From Gemmatimonadaceae bacterium (lineage in GTDB: Bacteria > Gemmatimonadota > Gemmatimonadetes > Gemmatimonadales > Gemmatimonadaceae), in NCBI GenBank assembly GCA_036496605.1, contig DASXKV010000061.1:1-50138 (forward strand): 50,138 bases of DNA, given 5' to 3'. Of the stretch, positions 25,943-33,900 are shown piece after piece (the stretch's first letter is position 1; each line of letters begins with the position of its first letter). Both the position numbers and the translations under genes were made by a program. The notes beneath the pieces were generated by a model. It searched no databases. It was not told the origin of the DNA and saw only the letters and a program-made list of their open reading frames with translations.

Positions 25943-27358
25943 TTATGGAAGTCTGTCCGTGCAGAGATTCGGCGGCGCCGACGGATTGTTCTGCTCGTCG
26001 ATGGTGATCGGGAAATTCACGTCCGGGCCCAGTGAACCACCAGCAGCTCCGAGATACGATCCCGAGGGAAACACGGCATCTGGCGAACGCCTATAGCTTC
26101 TCACGAGCCGTCGCAGATCGCCGAGCCGGTGGCCCGTGAGATACATCCACAGCGCCCGCTCCTGAAACATCAAATCGATCCGGCTATCCGGTGTGCCCGG
26201 ATCGGCCACCGGCGCGAGCGCGGTCGCGGCCTTCTGTCCCGCCAGCGTGTACGGCGGTGCGTTGAGAATTGTGGTATTTCCGCGCAACGCGTTCAGAATG
26301 CCTAACCAGCCCGCCACGTCGTTGTTCTTCAGCTTGTCTTCGGCGCTGATCAGCTGCGCTTCGATGCCGTCGGCGACGACGATCGCCGTGCCGAAGTCCG
26401 GATACTTGAGCGTGTAATACGCGGCGGACTGACCGTCCTGCCCCACACCCAGCTGATACCACCGCACCCGCGGATCGCCCGTCGCGTTGGCATCGTTCCA
26501 GCCTAACGTGCGGAACTTGATGCTCTGCGGTGACTCGCCATCCGCAACCGCATAACGCTTGCTCTGCGGTCCGACGTTGATGAAGACGCCGTTGTTCTCG
26601 CGGCCGCTGTTCGTGGAATTGTAGACGTTGTACTGGAACGTGACCGGTACTTTGGCGACGGCCGCCGCGGCCTGGTCGGGCTGATTGAGATCGAGCAGTG
26701 CGCGCGCCTTCACGACCGACGCGAGGTAGCCCTGGCTCGTGGTGTCGCTCACGATCGCGAGCGCCGAATCGGCCTGCGCGATGGCGAGCTGATAGCTCTG
26801 CGTATTCGACGTCGGCGGACCGTACACCGGCGCACCGTTCACGAACTCACTGTACGGCATTCCGTTGCAGAAGTCCTCGGCGAAATACACGTACATGAGG
26901 CCTTCCAATGCGTGCAGTTCGGCGCTGCGAGGATCCTTGGGCGCGAACTGCGCGAACGCGCCAGCGCCACGTTCGAGCGACGCGCGCGCCTGCTGCATGA
27001 AGCGCAGCCATGCCTGCACCGTGCCGTTGTTGATCTGGATCGGACCGCGCTCATCGACGGAAATACGCGTTGGAAAGGTATCGATGTCACGCAGCTCGTC
27101 GCTGAGCAGGCCGGGGAGATCCACCGTGCCGTCGACGTAATTGATCTGCTGCTGGAAATCGGCCAGACCACCCGCGTAAACCACGGGGAGGCCGGCGGCC
27201 GAGGACACCGATCCCGGCGTGGCAACGTCGACGTCCTGCACCTTCAGCGTCTTGTCGAGGTTGCACGCGCTGACCGACACCCCGACAACGGCGAGCGACG
27301 CGATCGCTGCGGACCGCGCTGCGGCGCGCGCGAGGATTCGCCGCGAAAATGAAATCAT
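25943..27358 (-). CDS. SusD/RagB-type outer-membrane lipoprotein 3
   Basis: 471 residues. Start ATG 27358 is favoured by GAGGAA placed 4 bp upstream; a further ATG at 27370 lacks such a site. The lipoprotein signal ends VSVSAC (lipid cysteine at residue 32). SusD features: RISVDERGPIQINNGTVQAWLRFMQQARASLERGAGAF, GLMYVYFAEDFCNGMPYSEFVNGAPVYG, then EAQLISAEDKLKNNDVAGWLGILNALRGN and LMFQERALWMYLTGHRLGDLRRLVRSYRRSPDAVFPSG with a closing NFPITIDEQNNPSAPPNLC. It is close to SusD2 in many blocks. It lies downstream of susC3 (34 bp gap). Surface lid of transporter 3, ligand unknown. Confidence 0.9.
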   Translation of the reverse strand: MISFSRRILARAAARSAAIASLAVVGVSVSACNLDKTLKVQDVDVATPGSVSSAAGLPVVYAGGLADFQQQINYVDGTVDLPGLLSDELRDIDTFPTRISVDERGPIQINNGTVQAWLRFMQQARASLERGAGAFAQFAPKDPRSAELHALEGLMYVYFAEDFCNGMPYSEFVNGAPVYGPPTSNTQSYQLAIAQADSALAIVSDTTSQGYLASVVKARALLDLNQPDQAAAAVAKVPVTFQYNVYNSTNSGRENNGVFINVGPQSKRYAVADGESPQSIKFRTLGWNDANATGDPRVRWYQLGVGQDGQSAAYYTLKYPDFGTAIVVADGIEAQLISAEDKLKNNDVAGWLGILNALRGNTTILNAPPYTLAGQKAATALAPVADPGTPDSRIDLMFQERALWMYLTGHRLGDLRRLVRSYRRSPDAVFPSGSYLGAAGGSLGPDVNFPITIDEQNNPSAPPNLCTDRLP

Positions 27359-27392
27359 GAAATTCCTCATCGTGTTTTTGGCGTGAAGGCGC

Positions 27393-30300
27393 TTAGAAGC
27401 CGAGGTCGAGACGCATGACGAACTGCCGGAACGGCGCCTGGCTCAGGAAGTCGGTCGAGCCAAAGCTCGTGTTGCCCTGACCACTCTGCTGACTGTACTG
27501 GATTTCCGGATCTGCTCCGCGATACGGCGACCATGTCGCGAGGTTGCGGCCCGCGAGCGTGACGGACGACGAGCGCAGTCCGAGCCGGTTCGAGACCAGC
27601 TGCGGCAGCGTGTACGTCGCCGAGATCTCACGAAGCTTGGTGAAATCGCCCTTCTGAATGAACCCCGCGTGCGATGGTGCTCCGCTCGCCACGGTCTTCT
27701 GATAGGCGATCACCGCTGCCTGATCGACGAGTGGCGCGGTCGGGTCGTTGTCCTCGCGGCAATTCGCGAACGCGGAGGTGGTGCACCGGAATTCCTCCGT
27801 CTGGTTGTAGATGTAGTTGCCGCCGCGATGCTGCACGAGCGCCGAAAGCTTGACGTTGCCGAATAGCGTGAGCGTGGGCGTCGCGCTGAGCTCGAACGTG
27901 GGAAGCGATGGCCCGATGTACGTGATCGCGTTGTCGACCTGCACCTCGCTGCGGCTCAGGACGCCGTCATGGTTCGCGTCGCTGTACGACAGAATCTTCT
28001 TCGCCCAGAAGCCGCCGAGCGAATAGCCTTCGACGTGCCGCTGAGGATCGAAGATGATCGGCGCGATGCCCGCACCGAGCTTGTCGAGCCGATTCTTGAG
28101 CGTCGAGCCCGCGAGCGTGAAGTCCAGCTTCGCGCTGCGCTTGTCGAAGACCGTCGTGTTGAGGGCGAGCTCGTTGCCGCCGTTGAACACCCGGCCGAGG
28201 TTCACGAACTGGGTCGTGCTCACACCTAACGACGGAGCAAGCACACGAGCGATTAGCGCGTCACGCGTCGTCTTGGCGTAATGCGTGAACTCGAGGCCGA
28301 GCTTGTCCTGGAAGAAGTTGACGTCAAAGCCGCCTTCGTATTCGGTCGAGATCTCCGGCTTGAGCTCCACGTTACCCGTGCCCCCGATGACCACCGCCGG
28401 TAGCTCCGACTGACCCGCCTGCGTGACCGCGGCGCCCGACAGATAAGTATCCGCCTGGCGGAAGCCGGGACGCTGTCCACTCTGGCCATACGCCGCGCGC
28501 AATCGCAGCTGGCTGAGGAAGCCCGACGCAATCCACGACTTGTCGCGAAGGAATGGCTCCTCGGAGACCACCCACGACGCGCTCAGCGCCGGATAATACG
28601 CAAGCTTGAAATCCTTACCGAAGGCGCTGTTCTCGTCGGCGCGAATCGATCCAGTGAGGAAGAGGCGATCGCCGAAGCCGAGCTGCTCGCGCGCGTACGA
28701 CCCCACCGTGACGATCGTCTGGTTGCTCTCGTTGACCGACTTGTTCGCGGAGGCAGCGGCGAGAGAGCCCGTGCCTGGAATCAGGTTCGTTCCGGAGGCG
28801 AAGGTCCAGTGTTGTTGCTCGCTCAGGTACTGACCACCGACCACCGTCGACGTCGAGATCGAACCGAACTGCTTCGTCGCCGTGAAGCTGCCCTGCGTGC
28901 TGTACCGCGGATTCTGCCGGCGATACTCCGCTATCGATCCGTTGGTAATGCCTGCGTTGATCCATGTGACGACGTTCGACGGGAAGTACGCGCGCTCGAA
29001 CACGTTGTCCATGTCGACGCCGGCCTGGCCGACGCCGGTGAGCCACGAGTAGGGCTGCCAGGTCGCGGTGGCGCCGCCGATGAAGCGCTTCGCCCATTGC
29101 GAGTTGTCGCGGATGTAGAACGTCGATGGCACGGCCGAATAAAAGCCATCGCTCAGCGTGTCACTGCCGCACTGCGGCGCGAGCGAGTTGGCGTGGAATT
29201 GCGTCGCCGAGCAGTTGAAGGCTTTGCCGAGCAGAATATTGCCCAGCGGCCCGTAAATGTCGTTGTCGTTGTCGGGCAAGCGCACGTTGCGGTCGACATA
29301 GTTCGTCGTAAACGTGGCGTTGAGCTTCGGCGTCAGCCGCGTCGTTAGGTTAGCACGCAAGCTGTAGTTGTGCGTCGTGTTGATGGTGATCGCGCCCTGC
29401 TGGCGATCGGCATCGCCGCTCACGAAGTACTGCGTCGCGTCGCCACCCCCGGCGGCGCTCAGGCCGTACGTCTTGATATTCCCCGTCGTATAGACGTTGT
29501 AGAAGCCGGCTGGATTGAAGTGATTGAGCGTTCCCTGAACGCAGACGCCTTGCGTCGCACGATCGTTCGTGCACTGGGACGTGTACAGGCTGCCGTTAGG
29601 AAGCGTGCCGACGTTGTAGTAGTTGTCTCCGTACTTGATCGGATTCCACTGATTTCCGTACTGCGCAAACGTCCTCCACTGCGTTCGGCCCGCGGCGCCA
29701 CGCTTGGTCGTGATCTGGATGACGCCGTTCGCGGCGGCCGTTCCGTAGAGCGCCGATGCCGCGGGGCCCTTCAGGACCTCGATGCTCTCGACGTCCTCCG
29801 GATTGATGTCGTCGAAGCGGCTGACACTCGCTCCGCCGACGCCCGGACCGAAGGAGTCAGTACTGTTATCCAATCGCACGCCATCGACGATGAGCAGCGG
29901 ATCGTTCGAGAGAGAGACCGAATTGGCGCCGCGGATGCGGATGCGCGACGATGTGCCGGCCGTTCCCGCACCCTGCGTAATCGTGAGACCCGGTGTCTTC
30001 GCCGCGAGAGCTGACGTCAGGTTCGGCTCGGCCGCCAGGCTCAAATTGTCACCCGGCTTGATGATGCCGACGTCATTGCCGTTCTCACGCTTGCGCTCCG
30101 TCGCTCCGGTCGCGGTGACGACCACCTGATCGATTTGCACCGCCGACGTCTGAAGAACGAAATCCGCGGTCGCGTTCCCGCTCTCAGCAACCGTGACCTG
30201 CTTGGTAGCCGCCGAGTAGCCGAGGCGCGTCACGCGCACCGCATACGTGCCAGGTGTGAGATCCGCGATGCGGAACGTGCCATTCTCGTCGGTCCGGCCG

Positions 30301-30470
30301 CCACGTTGCGTGCCGGCGAGAATTACATTCGCATCCGCGATCGGCGTGTTGCTTCCACGCTCGGTCACGCGGCCAACGATGGCCGGCCGTTGCTGTTGGG
30401 CATGGGCGGCGCTGGCGTACACGACAGCGCAACCAAAGGCCGTAAGCAACCCTTTCCACAAAGCTCTCAT
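27393..30470 (-). CDS. SusC/RagA-type TonB-linked outer-membrane transporter 3
   Basis: 1025 residues from ATG 30470, which has GGAG 8 bp upstream and starts a clear signal peptide (MRALWKGLLTAFGCAVVYASAAHA, 1-24). An upstream in-frame ATG at 30557 adds 29 residues that do not look like a leader. Domains: carboxypeptidase-regulatory-like (about 30-105), plug (about 113-260) with NDPLLIVDGVRLDNSTDSFG and INPEDVESIEVLKGPAASALYGTAAANGVIQITTKRG, barrel ending RQFVMRLDLGF. The calcium-type loop SDANHDGVLSRSEV is in the barrel. Closest relative in the window is SusC2, so the pair susCD2/susCD3 probably arose by duplication. Operon with susD3. Confidence 0.93.
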   Translation of the reverse strand: MRALWKGLLTAFGCAVVYASAAHAQQQRPAIVGRVTERGSNTPIADANVILAGTQRGGRTDENGTFRIADLTPGTYAVRVTRLGYSAATKQVTVAESGNATADFVLQTSAVQIDQVVVTATGATERKRENGNDVGIIKPGDNLSLAAEPNLTSALAAKTPGLTITQGAGTAGTSSRIRIRGANSVSLSNDPLLIVDGVRLDNSTDSFGPGVGGASVSRFDDINPEDVESIEVLKGPAASALYGTAAANGVIQITTKRGAAGRTQWRTFAQYGNQWNPIKYGDNYYNVGTLPNGSLYTSQCTNDRATQGVCVQGTLNHFNPAGFYNVYTTGNIKTYGLSAAGGGDATQYFVSGDADRQQGAITINTTHNYSLRANLTTRLTPKLNATFTTNYVDRNVRLPDNDNDIYGPLGNILLGKAFNCSATQFHANSLAPQCGSDTLSDGFYSAVPSTFYIRDNSQWAKRFIGGATATWQPYSWLTGVGQAGVDMDNVFERAYFPSNVVTWINAGITNGSIAEYRRQNPRYSTQGSFTATKQFGSISTSTVVGGQYLSEQQHWTFASGTNLIPGTGSLAAASANKSVNESNQTIVTVGSYAREQLGFGDRLFLTGSIRADENSAFGKDFKLAYYPALSASWVVSEEPFLRDKSWIASGFLSQLRLRAAYGQSGQRPGFRQADTYLSGAAVTQAGQSELPAVVIGGTGNVELKPEISTEYEGGFDVNFFQDKLGLEFTHYAKTTRDALIARVLAPSLGVSTTQFVNLGRVFNGGNELALNTTVFDKRSAKLDFTLAGSTLKNRLDKLGAGIAPIIFDPQRHVEGYSLGGFWAKKILSYSDANHDGVLSRSEVQVDNAITYIGPSLPTFELSATPTLTLFGNVKLSALVQHRGGNYIYNQTEEFRCTTSAFANCREDNDPTAPLVDQAAVIAYQKTVASGAPSHAGFIQKGDFTKLREISATYTLPQLVSNRLGLRSSSVTLAGRNLATWSPYRGADPEIQYSQQSGQGNTSFGSTDFLSQAPFRQFVMRLDLGF

Positions 30471-30746
30471 CGGGAGGGCTCCTTCGAGGGATGGAGGAGA
30501 GTCGAGTGTCGGCTGCAGACAAAGAGCCTGCGTGCAACGACCTCGGAGCCCAAGCAAGTAGGTGGGAAATCGCCAGGGCGGAGGCGTACAAAGTTAGACA
30601 CGGTGTTGCTCGGCGCCAATCCCTTCAATTGCACGGGCTACCACGCTCTTGCGCCGTAATCCACTGTGACTCAACGCTTCTAACAATCACAGCGCGCGTT
30701 TCGTCACGTGATTGATTCATTTCGGCCCGATCGCATTTGTCCAAAC
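30471..30746. other. Upstream region of susC3
   Basis: About 280 bp with no gene. It carries an 8-bp palindrome TCACGTGA at 30704-30711 and AT-richer DNA around 30590-30720, where the susC3 promoter probably lies. No box is clear enough to call. Confidence 0.45.
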
Positions 30747-30784
30747 AAATGGCCAGTCGTCCAGGCCTGGACGACTGGCCATTT
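30747..30784 (-). terminator. Perfect 38-bp palindrome, terminator of the TPM-LemA operon
   Basis: Two perfectly complementary 19-nt halves meet at the centre (30765/30766) with the core CCAGGCCTGG. As RNA it would fold into a stem of about 17 bp with a 4-nt loop. It lies 35 bp beyond the lemA stop and on the minus strand runs into ATTTGTTTGG. Its perfect symmetry could also bind a protein or form a cruciform. Confidence 0.8.
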
Positions 30785-30818
30785 CCTCTTCGCTTTTCAC
30801 TAGCGCGACATCACGCGA

Positions 30819-31439
30819 TCATGGGTGCTTCGTTGGGGCGGCGCTCGATCCCGTCTGACCCGAAGGCGCGGCACCAGAAGGCTTCGAGAAATCGACCGTC
30901 GGAGCTTCGCGAGCCCCGGGATTTGTCACATTGAAGTAATTGCGTGCCTTCGCGCCGGTGAACTTCGCTGTGAGCGTTTGCGGAAACTGCCGAATGTACG
31001 TGTTGTACTCCTGCGCAGCGCTGTTGTAATCGCCTCGCGCAACAGCGATCCGGTTCTCGGTTCCCGAGAGCTCGTCCATCAGGCGAGTGAACTGCTGATC
31101 GGCCTTGAGCTGCGGATAGTTCTCCGCGACCGCAATCAAGCGGCCGAGCGCCGACGTCATCTGCGCATTGGCGTCGGCCATTTGTTGGGGGTCATGCGTT
31201 TGCACGGCGCCGAGCACTCCGGAGCGCGCCTGCGCCACCTGGATGAAGACGTCCGACTCGTGCTGAGCGTACCCCTTCACTGTGTTCACGAGATTCGGGA
31301 TCAGGTCAGCACGTCGCTGCAACTGCACCTCGATCTGGCCCTGCGCGCCGTTGGCCTGCTCGTCGAGCTGCTGAATGCGATTGTATCCGCACCCCGCGCT
31401 CGCGATGAGCAGGGGAACTGCGAGCCACGTTCGTTTCAT
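30819..31439 (-). CDS. lemA: LemA family lipoprotein
   Basis: 206 residues. Lipoprotein signal with ASAGC (lipid cysteine C17), then the LemA helical bundle: YNRIQQLDEQANGAQGQIEVQLQRRADLIPNLVNTVKGYAQHE (conserved core QLQRRADLIPNLV), GRLIAVAENYPQLKADQQF, LMDELSGTENRIAVARGDYNSAAQEYNTYIRQFP. The C-terminus (about 175-206) is a Ser/Pro-rich tail. GGAG lies 6 bp upstream of the ATG. LemA proteins usually have an N-terminal membrane anchor; here a lipid anchor replaces it. It is last in a same-strand run TPM protein - nucleotidyltransferase - AgmX-type lipoprotein - LemA. LemA with a TPM-domain protein is a familiar pairing. Biochemical role is not established. Confidence 0.93.
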   Translation of the reverse strand: MKRTWLAVPLLIASAGCGYNRIQQLDEQANGAQGQIEVQLQRRADLIPNLVNTVKGYAQHESDVFIQVAQARSGVLGAVQTHDPQQMADANAQMTSALGRLIAVAENYPQLKADQQFTRLMDELSGTENRIAVARGDYNSAAQEYNTYIRQFPQTLTAKFTGAKARNYFNVTNPGAREAPTVDFSKPSGAAPSGQTGSSAAPTKHP

Positions 31440-31503
31440 CGAGCACTCCGTGATTGGGCGATCTGTGCCGCTGTCTACGTTGCCGCGGGCCCGTCCGTTC
31501 CAC

Positions 31504-32079
31504 TTATCGCGTACCGCTGAAGCTCAACTGCACAACATAATGGCCCGGCTTCACGGCCCCCGGCGCCACGTTCCAGGCTTGCTTCGCCTTCTGATCGAGG
31601 CACCGGTTCACGGCTCGACCAGCGGTGCCGGACCACTTCGAATCCCCTACGGTCGCGTTCGTGACTCCGGTGCTGCCGATCGTGACGACCATGGCCACGT
31701 TGCCGCGGAGCGTTGGATCGGCCTTCTGGCCGAACTCCGTGTAGCAGAAGCGGGTAGCGCTCTGCTCACGCTCGACTGCATCGACCAGCGGCCTCGGCGC
31801 GTCCGCGAAGGACGTCCGGCCACTATTGCCTACGCCACCACCATTTACCGCCGCGGGGTTCCGTCGGTGAAATGTATCGGGCGCAGCTGTCGGCAGATTC
31901 GACTTGATCTTTGACAGATCGGTGGTGGTAGTGTCCGTCGTCGTCGCAAGCGCCTTGGTGGTGTCCGGTTTGGCCGTATCGACGGGTAGTTGAGCGGTGT
32001 TGTTTTTCTTGTCTCCCGGGCAAGCGACGGCGACCGCGAGGAGTGGGAGCAATGCTATACGCCGCAAAGCGATTTTCAT
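31504..32079 (-). CDS. Lipoprotein with an AgmX/PglI-like C-terminal domain
   Basis: 191 residues. Lipobox AVAC gives lipid cysteine C20. A low-complexity Thr/Asp linker (about 22-60) follows, then a C-terminal domain (about 95-191): EREQSATRFCYTEFGQKADPTLRGNVAMVV, with C112 and C160 as a possible disulfide. The same pattern (RESQLRFCYQEYGLKANPSLAGTVTVAI) ends the TonB-like protein at 33901-34947, so the domain occurs here on a lipid anchor and there on an inner-membrane anchor. The family is known from Myxococcus AgmX/GltJ. ATG 32079 is supported by AGAGGAA upstream. Neighbours are lemA and a nucleotidyltransferase-like gene. Function unknown; envelope location inferred. Confidence 0.8.
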   Translation of the reverse strand: MKIALRRIALLPLLAVAVACPGDKKNNTAQLPVDTAKPDTTKALATTTDTTTTDLSKIKSNLPTAAPDTFHRRNPAAVNGGGVGNSGRTSFADAPRPLVDAVEREQSATRFCYTEFGQKADPTLRGNVAMVVTIGSTGVTNATVGDSKWSGTAGRAVNRCLDQKAKQAWNVAPGAVKPGHYVVQLSFSGTR

Positions 32080-32125
32080 GTGGTTCGTTTCCTCTTGAAG
32101 AAGTTCTGAGCAGCCTCGCTCACCT

Positions 32126-32839
32126 TCATCCCGTGTACCGATCGAGATGGTCGACGAGCCTTTCCATGCCGTCCAGATAGCCTGCAATCACGTTGCCGAC
32201 TTCAGCCGGCGCGATCGCCTGCTCTCCTCGCACATGGCGAACCACTCGTTCGAAAGGAGTCGCGTCGAACCGTGCGTTCCGGGCGACCGTCTGGCTGACC
32301 GCGATGTTGTCCTTCGCGGGGACGGCTCCCTCGAGGCGCAAAACGGCGCGAAAGATCACCATGATCGTGCTCAGACTGTCCGCCAGCAGCTCCGTCTGAC
32401 GTCGGTCGTCTCCGCCCGACGCGAGGACGCCCTGCCGGAGCCTGAGCAGTTTTCCCATCGCCTCGTGCTCGAGCTGGAGCCTTAAATCTTTGGGGTCAAC
32501 GCGAATGCCGTCGAATGGATTCTCGCCGAAAAGGATCTTGTGTCGATCGATGATGTCCGCGTACTCCATCGCAAAGACGTCCGCGGAGGAACGCCACTCG
32601 CGCGTCGTCATCGTCATCGGCGGCGGATTGCCGGCTTCGCCCCACGCTCGCGCCACGGCCGCTGCGGCACGTAGTCGATCGAGCGGCAGCGTCTCCACGA
32701 GCACGAGGATGTTGTAGTCGGATCGCTTCGGTATGTGCTCGCCGGCGGCGGCCGATCCGTACAGCACCACGCTGCGCAGATCGGGGCCGTAAGCGGCGCG
32801 CAATTGCTCGACGAGTTCTTCAGGCGTCATCTTCGCCAT
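32126..32839 (-). CDS. Nucleotidyltransferase-like protein with an altered active site
   Basis: 237 residues, no signal peptide, so cytoplasmic. An N-terminal nucleotidyltransferase fold is indicated by VVLYGSAAAGEHIPKRSDYNILV: the GS motif (G28, S29) and, where active enzymes have D-x-D, D41-Y-N43. The second metal-binding aspartate is therefore asparagine. A helical C-terminal region (about 125-237) resembles a substrate- or HEPN-like bundle. GGGGAG lies about 7 bp upstream of ATG 32839. It is embedded between the TPM protein and the AgmX-type lipoprotein, with gaps of 15 and 46 bp, so it is co-transcribed with envelope genes. It may be inactive, use another acidic residue, or act as a regulator; I cannot say which. 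Confidence 0.7.
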   Translation of the reverse strand: MAKMTPEELVEQLRAAYGPDLRSVVLYGSAAAGEHIPKRSDYNILVLVETLPLDRLRAAAAVARAWGEAGNPPPMTMTTREWRSSADVFAMEYADIIDRHKILFGENPFDGIRVDPKDLRLQLEHEAMGKLLRLRQGVLASGGDDRRQTELLADSLSTIMVIFRAVLRLEGAVPAKDNIAVSQTVARNARFDATPFERVVRHVRGEQAIAPAEVGNVIAGYLDGMERLVDHLDRYTG

Positions 32840-32854
32840 TTGACGCTCCCCTGG

Positions 32855-33718
32855 TCACCAATCACGGCCGGAACCACCCCCTCCAAATCCACCACCCCCA
32901 CCGAACCCACCGAACCCACCGAAGCCACCGCCTCCGCCACCACCACCGCCTCCCCACCCGCCACCTCCGAAACCACCGCGACCTCCGCCCCATCCACCAC
33001 CGATCGGAAATGGAATGAAAAGACAGCCCGGCCCGCAACCGCGACGTCGCGTTCCGGAGCTGAGAATCGACATCACGATTATGAAGATGATAAACAACAC
33101 GAACGGGCTGATTCCGCCTCGGCTTCCGCGACCCGATGGTGCGCGAGCTCCACGCGGCGTGAAGCTCGGTGCGGGCGCCTGGAATGACGTGTCGAGTTGG
33201 AAATTGAACTCGCTGGCGAAGCGCTGAGCGACGCGCAGCGTCATGAGCTCGATAGCGCCGCCGTAGTCTTGTTGACGGAGGAGCGGCAGGGCCTCGTCCT
33301 GGATCTCACCCGTAGTTGCATCGGTGAGAAAGCCCTCGGAGCCGAGACCTGTCGCAATCTCGACGTGGCCACCACCATCGGAGCTCGTCTCCTTCGGCAC
33401 CACCAGAATGACGACGCCGCGATTGCGCGCTGGATCGCCGGGGTTTCCCTTGCTGCCCACTCCCCAGGCTCGACCGATACGGAGTGCGACATCGGCCTTG
33501 TCGCGTCCTTTCAAGTCGGCAAGCGTGACGACCGCGATGTCGCCGCCGGACTTCCCGCGGACGTCCTCGATGATTCGCTCGATCCGCGTCGCGTTGTCTG
33601 GCGGGATGACGTGCGCGAAATCGTTGACGAATCCAACGGGCGCCGGCACTTGCAGCGGCCCGATCTGCACTTGCAGTGCGGTCGCAAGCGCCACCAGCGC
33701 AAACTTGAGTCGCAGCAC
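32855..33718 (-). CDS. TPM-domain (DUF477/YgcG-type) membrane protein with Gly-rich tail
   Basis: 287 residues from a GTG at 33718. Signal sequence (about 1-20), then a TPM domain (about 28-165) with VGFVNDFAHVIPPDNATRIERIIEDV, GDIAVVTLADLKG, ARNRGVVILVVPKE and HVEIATGLGSEGFLTDATTGEIQDE. A transmembrane segment (about 205-222, PFVLFIIFIIVMSILSS) and a glycine/phenylalanine-rich cytosolic or exposed tail (about 238-283) follow. No clear ribosome site precedes the GTG, so the start is the least certain part. TPM proteins are often found next to LemA, as here within one operon. Some TPM proteins have phosphatase activity in vitro and others act in photosystem repair; no specific job is implied. 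Confidence 0.88.
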   Translation of the reverse strand: MLRLKFALVALATALQVQIGPLQVPAPVGFVNDFAHVIPPDNATRIERIIEDVRGKSGGDIAVVTLADLKGRDKADVALRIGRAWGVGSKGNPGDPARNRGVVILVVPKETSSDGGGHVEIATGLGSEGFLTDATTGEIQDEALPLLRQQDYGGAIELMTLRVAQRFASEFNFQLDTSFQAPAPSFTPRGARAPSGRGSRGGISPFVLFIIFIIVMSILSSGTRRRGCGPGCLFIPFPIGGGWGGGRGGFGGGGWGGGGGGGGGGFGGFGGFGGGGGFGGGGSGRDW

Positions 33719-33765
33719 CGGAGGAATCGTCGTTAGGTGTTACAGAGTGGTTGGTTGCTGGTGCT

Positions 33766-33824
33766 GGTTGTCGTTGGTTGGTTTTCGTGCTCGGCAACTG
33801 CCAAGGATCAACCAACGACCAACC
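33766..33824. repeat. Imperfect inverted repeat of GGTTG/CAACC type
   Basis: Arm 1 (33766-33780, GGTTGTCGTTGGTTG) and arm 2 (33809-33824, CAACCAACGACCAACC) are complementary except for one extra base. Flanks on both sides (33748-33765 rich in GGTTG; 33825-33840 rich in CCAA) extend the symmetry loosely. The gap of 180 bp between the TonB-like operon and the TPM operon is made of this element, a CGTTAGG heptamer at 33731 and the terminator at 33852. It may be a mobile-type intergenic repeat or a regulatory hairpin. Confidence 0.65.
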
Positions 33825-33851
33825 CCAAAGACCAATCACCAAGCTAACAGC

Positions 33852-33879
33852 AAAACGGGGCGGCCAGTTGGTCGCCCCG
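33852..33879 (-). terminator. Intrinsic terminator of the ExbBD/TonB-like operon
   Basis: Stem CGGGGCG (33856-33862) with CGCCCCG (33873-33879), extended by two more pairs beyond one mismatch. On the minus strand it is followed by TTTTG. It sits 22 bp after the stop of the TonB-like gene and ends the long operon before the TPM gene. Confidence 0.88.
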
Positions 33880-33900
33880 CTTCAACGGCAAATCGTTCGC

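Noticed and set aside
15838..30470. Polysaccharide utilisation locus
   Set aside because: No glycoside hydrolase, lyase, sulfatase or hybrid regulator is present, so the susCD pairs alone do not support the call.
30590..30720. Promoter boxes for susC3 and other operons
   Set aside because: Several weak TTG and TAA-type words were seen but spacing and match were not good enough to call, and promoter consensus in this group is uncertain to me.
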